This document shows positions 9,264 through 18,228 of a stretch of DNA of 64,000 nucleotides, one piece after another; within the stretch, counting starts at the first letter, position 1, and each line of letters starts with the position of its first letter. The DNA comes from JBBRVP01 sp038246785 (GTDB lineage: Bacteria; Actinomycetota; Actinomycetes; Jiangellales; Jiangellaceae): contig JBBRVP010000016.1 in the NCBI GenBank assembly GCA_038246785.1, positions 5,286 to 69,285 on the forward strand, written 5' to 3'. Made by a program: the position numbers and the translations under genes. Below the pieces are notes generated by a model. That model was not told the origin of the DNA. It searched no databases and saw nothing but the letters and a program-made list of their open reading frames with translations.

Positions 9264-9704
9264 TCAGGCGGGGGTCTCGGCGGCTTCGAGCGCTGCGAGC
9301 ACCGCCTGGACCGGGATGCGCCCGCTGGCAACGAGCTGTCCGCCCGAGCGGCGCAGGGCTGCGGCGAACGGTGCCGCCCACACGTTCTCGTACACCACCA
9401 CCCCCGCCGAGCTTCCCGGCTCGATCACACCGGCAGCGTCGCGGATGTCGTCGTCGTCGAGCAGGCCCGACGACGCGCCGGCGAACACCGTGAGGTCGAG
9501 GTCACCTCCGCCGTCCTCCGAGATGGTCATGACCTCGACCGAGCCATCGACGTCCTTGCGCACGAAGACGAGGTCGAGGATCCGGATGATTCCCCGCTCG
9601 ACCAGGTCGACCAGCAGCGGCAGCGCCTCGCCGGTCATCCGATTGCCTGGGAACTCGACCACGAGGTAGTCGATGGGCCCCGTTTCGGCCAAGTCGTCGC
9701 TCAT
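9264..9704 (-). CDS. DUF6325 family protein, second copy
   Basis: A 146-residue paralogue of the 419-877 protein, sharing GPIDYLVVEFPG, ILDLVFVRKD and ENVWAAPFAAALRRSGGQLV. The ATG at 9704 has AAGGGG five bases upstream; longer upstream frames lack that. It heads a leftward two-gene unit with the SHOCT protein and is divergent from the second LuxR regulator at 9898 (193-base gap holding both promoters). The repeated association with regulators suggests a functional link, which is inference. Confidence 0.8.
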   Translation of the reverse strand: MSDDLAETGPIDYLVVEFPGNRMTGEALPLLVDLVERGIIRILDLVFVRKDVDGSVEVMTISEDGGGDLDLTVFAGASSGLLDDDDIRDAAGVIEPGSSAGVVVYENVWAAPFAAALRRSGGQLVASGRIPVQAVLAALEAAETPA

Positions 9705-9897
9705 GTCCACCCCTTCGTCGAGCCGCGCAGCGGCATCCCGGCCGTTGCCACCGCTACGCTCACAGCGCCACAGATCCGTCGCGTCATCCATGGCGGATGA
9801 GCGACGCCGGTAGACCACGCCGGTCGGCGCCGACCTGTGCCGACGATGCGGGACCGAAGGTCCCGCTTCCGAACTCGAACAGAAGGGGCGGCCGACG

Positions 9898-12219
9898 GTG
9901 GACGACGCGGTGCTGGGTTACGCGTCGCCGCGGCGGCCAGCGCCCCGTCAGCTCCGCTTGGTGGAGCTCGTCCCGGTCGAGGCCAAGCTGCGCATCCCTG
10001 TGCAGCGGCCGGGCCTGGTGGGTCGGCCGGCAGTCATGGACCGGCTGGCGCGATACGCGGACGCACCGGTCGTGGTCGTCAGCGCCCCGGCCGGCTACGG
10101 CAAGACGACGCTGCTGTCACAGCTCGCCGCGGCCGAGCACCGCCCGGTCTCCTGGCTCAGTCTCGAGATGACCGACGACGACCCGGTGGAGCTCATCAGC
10201 TATGTGTTGCTCGCGCTGCAGCGCGTCGAGTCAATCGACGCCGACGTCGGCTCGGCACTGCGCGGAGACGAGACGACGATCTTGACCGTCGCCCTCCCCC
10301 GGCTCGGCCGGATGCTGCTCGAGCGGCGCCGCCCGTTCGTCCTGGTCCTCGACGACGCGGACGTCATCACGAGCGACATCTGCCTGCAGGTGCTCACCAC
10401 CGTCATCCAGCACCTTCCGGCCGGCTCGCAGCTCGTGATCGGCTCGCGCAGCGACCTGCGGCTGCCGTGGGGCCGTTTGGAGTCGCGAGGATCCGCGGTC
10501 CGCATCGGCCCTGAGCAGCTCAGGATGTCGGTCCGGGAAGGTGGTGCTCTGCTGGCCGAGGCGGGGCTGCAGCTGGCCAGCGACGACGTGCTCGCCCTCG
10601 TCGAGCGCACCGAGGGCTGGCCTGCCGGGCTCTATCTCGCCGCTCTCACGGTCGCCGAGGACGGCGGCGACGAGAAGGCCGTCCAGCGATTCACCGGCGA
10701 CGAGCGCCTGCTCATGGACTACCTGCGCGACGAGCTGCTGACCCGGGCCTCCCCCGACGAGGTGCATTTCCTGACCAGGACATCGATCCTCAGCAAGCTG
10801 AGTGCCGGGTTGTGCGACGAGGTCCTGGGCCGCGACGACTCGGGGAAGATCCTTCGCGATCTCGCCGCCGCCAACCTTTTCCTGGCGCCGCTGGACGGCC
10901 ACGTCACGTGGTACCGCTTCCACGACCTGTTCGCCCGGATGCTGCGCGCCGAGCTGGCGAGCCGGGAGCCGCGACTCGAGCCCGAGCTGCACCGTCGCGC
11001 CGGAGCCTGGTGGGAAGCCCGCGGCGACATCGAGGAAGCCATCCGGCACGCCCGCGCGGTGGGCGACGTGTCGCGAGCGGCCAGGCTCCTGTGGTCGTTA
11101 GTGCCGTGGTACATCACGAGCGGACGGCGCGCGCGACTGGAGCGGCTGCTCGACGATTTCCATCCGGCCGAGGTCTATGGCGAGCCGTGGGTGTCCCTGA
11201 GCACGGCCTGGTGGGCGCTGCCGACCGGTCGCCCACTGGATGACTTGTTGGCGGCCGCCGAGCGCGCAACGCGGGCGGGCGGGAGGACGGACCCCGACCC
11301 GGACCTGGTCGCAGCAGTCGCGCTGCTGCGCGCTCTGCTCGGCCACGAGGGGATCGCGCGGATGCGCGCGGACGCCGAGGTCGCTGAGCACCACCAGCAG
11401 GCCGGCGACCCGTGGCGGGTGATGTGCCAGTTCCTCATCGCGATGGCCGCGCAGCTGACGGGAGACCGGCCTGGCGCATGGCGGTTGCACGAGCAGAACG
11501 ATCGGCTAGCGGCTGGACTGGCCCTCCCCCAACTGCAGGCCCTGAGCGGCGCGGAGATGGCCCTGCTCGCGGTCGAGCAGGGCGACTGGGCGACCGCCTC
11601 GACCCTCACCGCCAACGCGCTGGACATCCTGGAGGCCAGCCATCTCGACAAGCTGCCGACGATGGGTCCGGTCTTCTGCGTCGCGGCCCTCGTGCTCGCG
11701 CAACGGGGCGAGCTGGCCGCTGCGCGCCGCGAGGCGCGGCGGGGACGGCTGAAGATGGCCTCGACCGACCACTTCGCACCGTGGTGGGCGGTCCAGGCGC
11801 GACTGGTGCTGGCCCGCGCCCAGCTCCTGCTCGGTGACACCGTCGCGGCCCGCGTGCTGCTGACGGAGGCCAGGCCGCTGATCGCGCAGGTGGCGGACGC
11901 GCCTGTCCTCTTCGAGTGGCTCGGTGAGCTCGAGGGGCAAGTGGATCCGCTCGAGGGATCGATCCCGCAGAGCCCGTCGGCCCTAACGACCGCCGAGATC
12001 CGAGTGCTTCGCCTGCTGCCCACGCACCTGTCGCTGGAGGAGATCAGCAAGCGGCTCCACGTCTCGCGCAACACCGTCAAGACGCAGGCCCGCGCGATCC
12101 GCGTCAAGCTCGGGGTGAGCTCGCGGGCAGGGGTCGTCGAGCGCGCGCGGAGCCTGGGCCTGCTGGACGCTGCACACGACGGCGCGGCGCTGACCCGCCG
12201 GACCGGCGCAGGCTCCTGA
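9898..12219 (+). CDS. MalT-like LuxR family transcriptional regulator, second
   Basis: A 773-residue protein with VEAKLRIPVQRPGLVGRP lead-in, Walker A at residues 63-70 (APAGYGKT), Walker B near 147 (FVLVLDDAD), helical repeat region, and a C-terminal LuxR helix-turn-helix (LTTAEIRVLRLL, EEISKRLHVSRNTVKTQA). GTG start preceded by AAGGGGCGG. It differs clearly in sequence from the regulator at 6342, so this is not a recent duplication. Seven bases separate its stop from the transporter gene at 12227, which is therefore probably co-transcribed and a possible regulatory target. Confidence 0.9.
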   Translation: MDDAVLGYASPRRPAPRQLRLVELVPVEAKLRIPVQRPGLVGRPAVMDRLARYADAPVVVVSAPAGYGKTTLLSQLAAAEHRPVSWLSLEMTDDDPVELISYVLLALQRVESIDADVGSALRGDETTILTVALPRLGRMLLERRRPFVLVLDDADVITSDICLQVLTTVIQHLPAGSQLVIGSRSDLRLPWGRLESRGSAVRIGPEQLRMSVREGGALLAEAGLQLASDDVLALVERTEGWPAGLYLAALTVAEDGGDEKAVQRFTGDERLLMDYLRDELLTRASPDEVHFLTRTSILSKLSAGLCDEVLGRDDSGKILRDLAAANLFLAPLDGHVTWYRFHDLFARMLRAELASREPRLEPELHRRAGAWWEARGDIEEAIRHARAVGDVSRAARLLWSLVPWYITSGRRARLERLLDDFHPAEVYGEPWVSLSTAWWALPTGRPLDDLLAAAERATRAGGRTDPDPDLVAAVALLRALLGHEGIARMRADAEVAEHHQQAGDPWRVMCQFLIAMAAQLTGDRPGAWRLHEQNDRLAAGLALPQLQALSGAEMALLAVEQGDWATASTLTANALDILEASHLDKLPTMGPVFCVAALVLAQRGELAAARREARRGRLKMASTDHFAPWWAVQARLVLARAQLLLGDTVAARVLLTEARPLIAQVADAPVLFEWLGELEGQVDPLEGSIPQSPSALTTAEIRVLRLLPTHLSLEEISKRLHVSRNTVKTQARAIRVKLGVSSRAGVVERARSLGLLDAAHDGAALTRRTGAGS

Positions 12220-12226
12220 CATCGGC

Positions 12227-13123
12227 GTGGACGAGCAGTTCTGGAGCACCGTCTTCAACAACGCGGTCACCGTCACGATCGTCGTCACCGTCGTGTCACT
12301 CGGTCTGAGCCTCACCGTCTCGGACCTCGGCGCGGCACTGCGCCGCGGCCGGTTGCTGACCGCGCTGGGCGCGGTCAACCTGCTGGTCCTTCCCGCGCTG
12401 GCCTGGGGCGTCGCCAACCTCCTTCCCATCGCGTCCCGGGACGTCACCGGCCTCGTGCTTGTCGCGGTCGGGGCGGGGGGGGCCGCCGGTCTCAAAGCGG
12501 TGCAGCTGTCCCGGCGGGGGGACCTCGCCCTTGCCGTGTCCCTCGTCGTCCTGCTCCAGGTCGCCGACATCCTGGTCGTCCCGTTCTGGGTGAGGCAGGT
12601 CGCCGCGGAGGCGTCGGTGAGCGCCGGCGGCATCATCGCCAGCCTGGCGGCTCTGGTCCTCGGCCCGCTCGCGATCGGGCTGCTGCTGCGGGCCCGCACG
12701 CCCGCCGCGGCCGCCGCCTGGGTTCCGCGGCTGACCAGCCTGTCCACCATCACGCTGGTCATCGCGCTGGCCGCCGGGGTGGTCGCCAACGCGGCGCCGC
12801 TGCGCGCCCTGCTGCTCACCTGGGTGCCGGTCGCGGCGGCGACGACCACGTGCGCGGCGCTCGCCCTCGGCTGGGCTGTCGGCGGTCGCGACCGCGCGGT
12901 CCGGGCCTCCAGTGCGCTCGTCACCGGCAGCAGGTTCGGGACGCTGGGCCTGGTGATCATCGTCGGCCAGCTGGACAGCGACCCACGGCTGCTGGGGCCG
13001 GCGGTCGTGGGTGCGCTGGTCAACCTCGTCCTGCTGCTCGGCACCGGGGCGGTGGTCGGGCGCTCGAAGGGCCCACGGCGACGGGATCGGGACTCGGCCC
13101 GCTCCCGGCCCACGTCGCACTGA
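12227..13123 (+). CDS. Bile acid:sodium symporter (SBF/BASS-like) family membrane protein
   Basis: A 298-residue integral membrane protein with about nine or ten helices, beginning with an extracytoplasmic N-terminus and TVTIVVTVVSLGLSLTVSDLG, followed by an LPALAW helix with paired Asn/Pro residues. The arrangement fits the SBF/BASS fold, whose members move organic anions with Na+. The substrate cannot be told. GTG start seven bases after the LuxR stop. The C-terminus is Arg-rich and cytoplasmic. The glutamate decarboxylase gene follows after 104 bases on the same strand. Confidence 0.7.
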   Translation: MDEQFWSTVFNNAVTVTIVVTVVSLGLSLTVSDLGAALRRGRLLTALGAVNLLVLPALAWGVANLLPIASRDVTGLVLVAVGAGGAAGLKAVQLSRRGDLALAVSLVVLLQVADILVVPFWVRQVAAEASVSAGGIIASLAALVLGPLAIGLLLRARTPAAAAAWVPRLTSLSTITLVIALAAGVVANAAPLRALLLTWVPVAAATTTCAALALGWAVGGRDRAVRASSALVTGSRFGTLGLVIIVGQLDSDPRLLGPAVVGALVNLVLLLGTGAVVGRSKGPRRRDRDSARSRPTSH

Positions 13124-13227
13124 CCCCTCACCCAGGCGGGGTGACGTGCTCCCGCGAGCCGGTTGGTTGGCTGGGGCGCGAGCCGGCCGGGAGCAACCGT
13201 CGCCGGAACACGTCGGAAAGGGCAACC

Positions 13228-14619
13228 ATGGCGGTCTGGCGGTCGTCGGAGCAGGCCCGTCGCACGGAGGGCGAGATGGCGCCGGTCTTCACGCGCGAGG
13301 GCATGCGCGCCGTACCCAAGCGACACCTTCCCGACGAGGGCATGCTGCCGCAGACCGCGTACGAGGTCGTCCGCGACGAGGTCATGCTCGACGGCAACGC
13401 GCGGTTCAACCTCGCAACATTCGTCACCACGTGGATGGACGATGAGGCCGACAAGCTCTACCTGGCCACCGTCGACAAGAACATGATCGACAAGGACGAG
13501 TACCCGCAGACGGCGGAGCTGGAGTCCCGTTGCGTGCATATGCTCGCCGAGTTGTGGCATGCCGCGGACGGCGCGCACGCCGTCGGCACCTCCACCACCG
13601 GCAGCTCGGAGGGCTGCATGCTCGGCGGCATGGCCCTCAAGCGCCGGTGGGCCCAGCGGCGCCGAGACGCTGGCCTGCCGACCGACCGGCCCAACCTGGT
13701 CATGGGCTCGAACGTGCAGGTGGTGTGGGAGAAGTTCGCGAACTACTGGGAGGTGGAGCCGCGATACGTCCCGGTCGAGGGCGAGGTCTACCACCTGACG
13801 CCGGAACGCATGATGCCCTTCGTGGACGAGAACACGATCGGGGTCGTCGCGATCCTCGGCTCGACGATGGACGGCAGCTACGAGCCCGTGGCCGAGATCT
13901 GCGCCGCGCTGGACGCCTACGAGGCGCAGACCGGGGTGTCCGTACCGGTGCACGTGGACGCCGCCTCGGGCGGGTTCGTCGCGCCGTTCCTGCAACCGCA
14001 GCTGCAGTGGGACTTCCGGCTCGACCGGGTGGTGTCGATCCAGGCCTCCGGGCACAAGTACGGGCTGGTCTACCCCGGCGTTGGTTGGGTGCTGTGGCGG
14101 CACACCGAGTTCCTGCCCGAGGAGCTGGTGTTCCACGTGAACTACCTCGGCGGGGACATGCCGACGTTCGCGCTCAACTTCTCCCGGCCGGGCTCGCAGG
14201 TCGTGCTGCAGTACTACCAGTTCCTGCGGCTGGGCGTGGCGGGGTTCCGCGCCGTGCAGCAGACCTGTCAGGACGTCGCCGTGCGGCTGTCCGACGCCAT
14301 CGCGGCGATGCCGCAGTTCAGGCTGCTCACTGATGGCCGGGATCTGCCGGTGTTCGCCTTCGCGCTCTCCGACGAGGTGGACAAGTACACCGCGTACGAC
14401 GTCTCCCGCAAGCTCCGCGAGCGCGGTTGGCTCGTGCCGGCGTACACGATGCCACCCAACCGCGAGGACCTGGTGGTGCTGCGCATCGTCGTGCGCAACG
14501 GCTTCAGCCACGACATGGCCGAGCTCTTCCTGCGCGACCTCGCACAGGCGGTCGAGTGGCTCGACGACCTGGAGAGCCCCATGCCCGCGGAGAAGTCGCC
14601 GGAGACGTTCGCGCACTGA
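13228..14619 (+). CDS. gadB: Glutamate decarboxylase (PLP-dependent)
   Basis: A 463-residue group II decarboxylase that converts glutamate to GABA and CO2, consuming a proton. Visible blocks are GTSTTGSSEGCMLGGMALK (PLP phosphate region), HVDAASGGFVAPF (Asp contacting the PLP ring), SGHKYGLVYPGVGW with the Schiff-base Lys at about residue 277, and a C-terminal VLRIVVRNGFSHD block. Length and motif positions match bacterial GadA/GadB. The ATG at 13228 follows GGAAAGG. No GadC-type antiporter is adjacent; the SBF transporter just upstream is the only nearby transport gene, and a link is speculative. Confidence 0.92.
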   Translation: MAVWRSSEQARRTEGEMAPVFTREGMRAVPKRHLPDEGMLPQTAYEVVRDEVMLDGNARFNLATFVTTWMDDEADKLYLATVDKNMIDKDEYPQTAELESRCVHMLAELWHAADGAHAVGTSTTGSSEGCMLGGMALKRRWAQRRRDAGLPTDRPNLVMGSNVQVVWEKFANYWEVEPRYVPVEGEVYHLTPERMMPFVDENTIGVVAILGSTMDGSYEPVAEICAALDAYEAQTGVSVPVHVDAASGGFVAPFLQPQLQWDFRLDRVVSIQASGHKYGLVYPGVGWVLWRHTEFLPEELVFHVNYLGGDMPTFALNFSRPGSQVVLQYYQFLRLGVAGFRAVQQTCQDVAVRLSDAIAAMPQFRLLTDGRDLPVFAFALSDEVDKYTAYDVSRKLRERGWLVPAYTMPPNREDLVVLRIVVRNGFSHDMAELFLRDLAQAVEWLDDLESPMPAEKSPETFAH

Positions 14620-14643
14620 AGGCGGGGCGCGAACGGTACCCAA

Positions 14644-15357
14644 TCATCCCTGCCCGGAGCCGGGCTCCTCGCTCGGCCGGCGGCCACGGCGGCCGTAGTC
14701 CGACACGATCTTCCCGACCGCGGTGACGAGGAACAGCTGTCCCAGGATCGCCTCGACGACGGCCAGGGACTGACCGGGGTTGGCCGCGGGCACGAGGTTG
14801 CCGTAGCCCGTCGTCGTCAGCGTCACGAAGCTGAAGAACAGGTCGTCGGACATCGTTCCCGACCCGTCGCTGCCGAAGAAGAGCGGGGCAGTCTGCACCG
14901 TTCCCAGCGCCCGGTAGGCGAAGGCGAACATCATGCCGAGCAGCAGATAGCTCGCGACGGCGCCGGCGAGGGTCTGCACGTCGATCACCGGTCGCCGGAT
15001 CAGGTGTCGCAGGATGACCACGGGGGCGACTAGGTAGAGCAAAGCGCTGATCGCGAAGAATGTCGCGTCGAGGCCGTCCGCGCCGGCCTCGGGCGGGGGC
15101 GACCCACCCACGACCAGGCCGACCAGTGCGACACCGGCGACCGCGACGATGGCGCCGCCCGCCACGCGCTGCGCGCGACGCGACTCCGAGACGCTGAAGG
15201 CCAGCCACACCGTCACGAGCTGGACGAGGATCACCACCGACGTGAAGGGCCGCTTGCTCGCCGCGGCCGACACGGCGTAGGTGAGAACGATGAGCAGGAT
15301 CACCAGCCCGTAGCGGTTGGTGGCGTCGAAGGTCCGGAGGCGCCGGTGCCCGGTCAT
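14644..15357 (-). CDS. Two-pore-helix potassium channel family protein
   Basis: A 237-residue membrane protein. Several helices (residues 15-110) precede a C-terminal pore module: a helix (AGAVASYLLLGMMFAFAY), a pore loop with the selectivity filter TTTGYGNLVPA at about residues 190-200, then a last helix. TxGYG is the K+ filter. There is no cytoplasmic RCK/TrkA domain, so gating is not visible. It starts 29 bases after the secreted hydrolase stop on the same strand, probably as part of that transcript, and is convergent with gadB (24 bases). Confidence 0.85.
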   Translation of the reverse strand: MTGHRRLRTFDATNRYGLVILLIVLTYAVSAAASKRPFTSVVILVQLVTVWLAFSVSESRRAQRVAGGAIVAVAGVALVGLVVGGSPPPEAGADGLDATFFAISALLYLVAPVVILRHLIRRPVIDVQTLAGAVASYLLLGMMFAFAYRALGTVQTAPLFFGSDGSGTMSDDLFFSFVTLTTTGYGNLVPAANPGQSLAVVEAILGQLFLVTAVGKIVSDYGRRGRRPSEEPGSGQG

Positions 15358-15385
15358 GCCGCGGTGTCCGGAGCGGCGGTGGACA

Positions 15386-16726
15386 TCAACACCGCGGCAG
15401 CGGCGCCGACCACGTCGTCCGGCTGCGGCTGCGCAGGTAGTAGTCGCTGACGTAGGTGCCGTCGGGCAGGCGGTCCCACACCCGGCTGCTGCCGACGGCT
15501 GCGCCGGAGGTCTGGCACCCGGCGTACGCCAGCTGTCCACCGTAGAGCCGGCCCTTCGCCGCCGCGGCAGTCGTCGGACCGGCGCGGGTGTTGAGCACCG
15601 ACGCGATGACCTGGAAGGGCGTCGTGCAGCGCGGGAGCGGCCACGTCCAGCCCGGCGTGGAGCGGGTGTCGAGGCCGGAGTCGGAGACGTATCGCCCGGT
15701 CGAGAGCCGGTCCCACACCCGGCTGCCCAGCGCGAGCGAGCCCGAGGTCTGGCACACGACGTCCACCGTCGTGCCCGTCGCCAGCCCGGAGGTCCGTGGG
15801 TAGGACGCCCCCGGTCCGCTGCGCACGTTGAGCCCGCCGCGCGCGGTGACGTGCTGGGCGTACGGCACGCTCGCGGTGATCACCGAGGCCACGTTGCTGT
15901 CGATGCGCAGCGAGACGCCGCCCCAGCTCTCCCAGTGGTCGCCACGGTACTGCTTCATCCGCTGCGTGCCGTGCCACAGTGCGTCACCGAACGAGGGGTC
16001 CCCCCACACCGACGCGAGCCCGTTCCAGCGGGCGAACCACACCGCATCCGGGCGGGACTGCCGCGGATCGTTGTAGGCGACGGCCAGCGCGTGGATGCCC
16101 GAGATCGCGTTGGAGTAGACCCCCGCCAGCATCCCGCGCACGTGGAGGCGGTCGACCCAGCCGTCGACGTAGGCCAGCACGGCCGCCTTGCAGCCGGAGT
16201 CGGCGGTGGAGAAGTTCTCGATGTCGGCGAAGATCGCGGTGCCGGACACCATTCCGAGCCGGCGGACCGCCGCCACGGCCTCCTCGGCCCCCGCGGCCCC
16301 CTGGCTCGCCGCCGTCGCGAGCGTGCGAGAGATCCGGTATCGCGTCCAGCTCACGCACGGCGCCTGCCGGCCCACGTGGATCGGCGCGAGGTGCCAGCCG
16401 CTGCGGGCCGCTCCGCGTACCCACGCCGTGCCCAGGTTGGGTTGGCTCTTGCAGGCCCGGTTGATGCCACTGGTGTAGATGCCGACGGCGCGGTACGCCG
16501 AGGCCCTCCATGCGCCGAGCGTGGCGAGCCGGGGCGCCGTGCACAGATCCAGGGCGCGACCGCCGTACGTCGTGGCCGTGGAGCCTGCGCCATAGGCAGG
16601 CGCCACGTCGGCGGTGGCGTGGGGCGCGCTCAGCACGACGCCGACGGCCGCGGTGGCGACCGCCGCGGCGGCGACCGACGCGGCCGGCACCGACGCGAGC
16701 CGGCGCAGCACCGGGCGGCTCGGCAT
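15386..16726 (-). CDS. Secreted glycoside-hydrolase-like (DUF1906) protein with SH3 domains
   Basis: A 446-residue exported protein. The N-terminus has RRLASVPAASVAAAAVATA and ends near SAPHATADVA, a signal peptide with cleavage near residue 35. Residues 40-260 form a DUF1906 (Rv2525c-like) TIM-barrel domain: GGRALDLCTAP, YRAVGIYTSG, AIFADIENFS with the acidic D-x-E pair, and a Trp-rich WFARWNG block. Two SH3-like segments follow (GGLNVRSGPGASYP and VLNTRAGPTTAA), each ending in VSDxxLxxRS. Likely acts on the cell wall or another glycan. ATG at 16726 chosen because it directly precedes the signal sequence. Confidence 0.8.
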   Translation of the reverse strand: MPSRPVLRRLASVPAASVAAAAVATAAVGVVLSAPHATADVAPAYGAGSTATTYGGRALDLCTAPRLATLGAWRASAYRAVGIYTSGINRACKSQPNLGTAWVRGAARSGWHLAPIHVGRQAPCVSWTRYRISRTLATAASQGAAGAEEAVAAVRRLGMVSGTAIFADIENFSTADSGCKAAVLAYVDGWVDRLHVRGMLAGVYSNAISGIHALAVAYNDPRQSRPDAVWFARWNGLASVWGDPSFGDALWHGTQRMKQYRGDHWESWGGVSLRIDSNVASVITASVPYAQHVTARGGLNVRSGPGASYPRTSGLATGTTVDVVCQTSGSLALGSRVWDRLSTGRYVSDSGLDTRSTPGWTWPLPRCTTPFQVIASVLNTRAGPTTAAAAKGRLYGGQLAYAGCQTSGAAVGSSRVWDRLPDGTYVSDYYLRSRSRTTWSAPLPRC

Positions 16727-16855
16727 CGTGAGCACGGCAGGGTCTCCGTCCGGAGGCAGCGGGTGCCGGCCAGTGTGCACCTTCCGCCACAGGAGCACCA
16801 CGGGTCGCGGGATCTGCGCCGGCTGTGCGGGCACGACTCGGCTGCGGCCTTCCCG

Positions 16856-16925
16856 CGCCGTACTCCCCCTTCCCGACCCCTGCAGGACGCGGGAAGGGGG
16901 TGTTGATCACGTTAACGTGATCAAC
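16856..16925 (+). repeat. 70-bp palindromic intergenic element, copy 2
   Basis: The second copy, 68 of 70 bases identical to 4052-4121. Here the first hairpin is perfect: CCCCCTTCCCG pairs with CGGGAAGGGGG over a 14-base loop. One base later is the 24-bp palindrome (16902-16925). It lies 24 bases before the GTG of the M20 peptidase gene and about 130 bases upstream of the divergent hydrolase gene. Confidence 0.85.
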
Positions 16926-16949
16926 TCCCCCGCTGGCAGACTCCGGCAG

Positions 16950-18215
16950 GTGGGCGCACCCGGGCTGGCGGCGGACGTGCTGGCGGCGATCGACGCCGAC
17001 GCCCTGCGCCGTGACCTCGCCGAGCTCGTCGCCATCCCGAGCGTCGGGGGCGCCGAGGCCGAGTTGGACGCCCAGCGCTGGTGCGCCGCGCGGATGGCCG
17101 AGGTCGGCCTCGCGGTCGACGTGTGGCCGCTCGACCTCGCCGCCCTCCGCGGCGATCCCGACTACCCCGGCGAGGAGGTCGAGCGCGGCGCCGCGCTCGG
17201 CGTCGTCGGCCGCCTCGGCCCGCCGGGGAAGCCGGCGCTGGTCGTCGGCGGCCACGTGGACGTGGTGCCCCCCGGTGACCTCGGCGGCTGGCCGGACGGC
17301 GACCCATGGACGCTGCGGGATCTCGCCGGACGCTTGCACGGGCGGGGCGCCTGCGACATGAAGGCCGGTGTGGTCGCGTCGCTGGCCGCCGCCGCCGCCC
17401 TGACCGCGAACGGCGTCCGGCTGGACCGGCCGCTCGCCGTGCACACGGTCATCGGGGAGGAGGACGGTGGCCTGGGCACGTTCGCCACCCTGCGTCGCGG
17501 CCACACGGGCGACGCCTGCGTCCTCGCCGAGCCGACCGACCGCGCGGTCATCACCGCGAACGCCGGGTCGCTGACGTTCCGACTCGAGGTGCCCGGCCGG
17601 GCGGCCCACGGTGCCACGCGGACGCTCGGGGTCAGCGCGCTCGACGCCGCGCTGCCGGTGCTGGCCGCGCTGCGCGAGCTGGAGGAGCAGCGCAACCGCA
17701 GCCCGGACAGCGCGTTCGCCCACCTCGACCTCGCGGCACCGCTGTCGGTGGGGGTCGTGCGAGCCGGCGACTGGGCGAGCAGCGTCCCCGGCCTGCTCGT
17801 CGCCGAGGGCCGTTACGGCGTGCTGCCCGGCGAAGAGGTGGCGGCGGCGCGGGCTGCCTTCGAGGCCTGCGTGGCGGCGGCGTCCACAGCCGACCCCTGG
17901 CTCGCCGAACACCCGGTACGGGTCAGCTGGCCGGGCGGCGTGTTCGCCCCGGGCGCCCTGCCGCCGGGCCACGAGCTCGTCGCCCAGGTCGGCCGGGCCG
18001 TGGTCGACGCCGGGGGCGGCCCGCTGGCCGCGCACGGGGCGCCGTACGGCTCGGACCTGCGGCTCTACGCCGCCGCCGGGGTCCCGACGGTGCAGTACGG
18101 GCCGGGTCAGGTTCGCCACGCGCACTCCGGCGACGAGCAGGTGAGCCTCGGCGAGGTAGTGGTCGCCGCTCGCGCCTATGCGCTGCTGGCACTACGCCGA
18201 TGCGTCATCGACTGA
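16950..18215 (+). CDS. M20 family metallopeptidase (ArgE/DapE-like)
   Basis: A 421-residue cytoplasmic di-zinc amidohydrolase. Visible ligands and catalytic residues: GGHVDVVPPG (His, and catalytic Asp), HGRGACDMKAG (bridging Asp), IGEEDGG (general-base Glu and ligand), and C-terminal VRHAHSGDE (His). The segment AGSLTFRLEVPGRAAHGA starts the dimerisation domain. Full length for the family; the substrate (N-acyl amino acid or dipeptide) cannot be told. GTG at 16950 is the first start after the palindromic element, only 24 bases downstream, so the element probably lies in its promoter or leader. Confidence 0.85.
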   Translation: MGAPGLAADVLAAIDADALRRDLAELVAIPSVGGAEAELDAQRWCAARMAEVGLAVDVWPLDLAALRGDPDYPGEEVERGAALGVVGRLGPPGKPALVVGGHVDVVPPGDLGGWPDGDPWTLRDLAGRLHGRGACDMKAGVVASLAAAAALTANGVRLDRPLAVHTVIGEEDGGLGTFATLRRGHTGDACVLAEPTDRAVITANAGSLTFRLEVPGRAAHGATRTLGVSALDAALPVLAALRELEEQRNRSPDSAFAHLDLAAPLSVGVVRAGDWASSVPGLLVAEGRYGVLPGEEVAAARAAFEACVAAASTADPWLAEHPVRVSWPGGVFAPGALPPGHELVAQVGRAVVDAGGGPLAAHGAPYGSDLRLYAAAGVPTVQYGPGQVRHAHSGDEQVSLGEVVVAARAYALLALRRCVID

Positions 18216-18228
18216 CACCCTGGGTGTC

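Noticed and set aside
11983..14643. An 886-codon open frame antisense to the LuxR, SBF and glutamate decarboxylase genes
   Set aside because: It crosses three real genes and has no recognisable domain; an effect of high GC.
15317..16906. A 529-codon open frame antisense to the DUF1906 hydrolase
   Set aside because: No motifs and Arg-rich; the opposite strand has a signal peptide and SH3 repeats.
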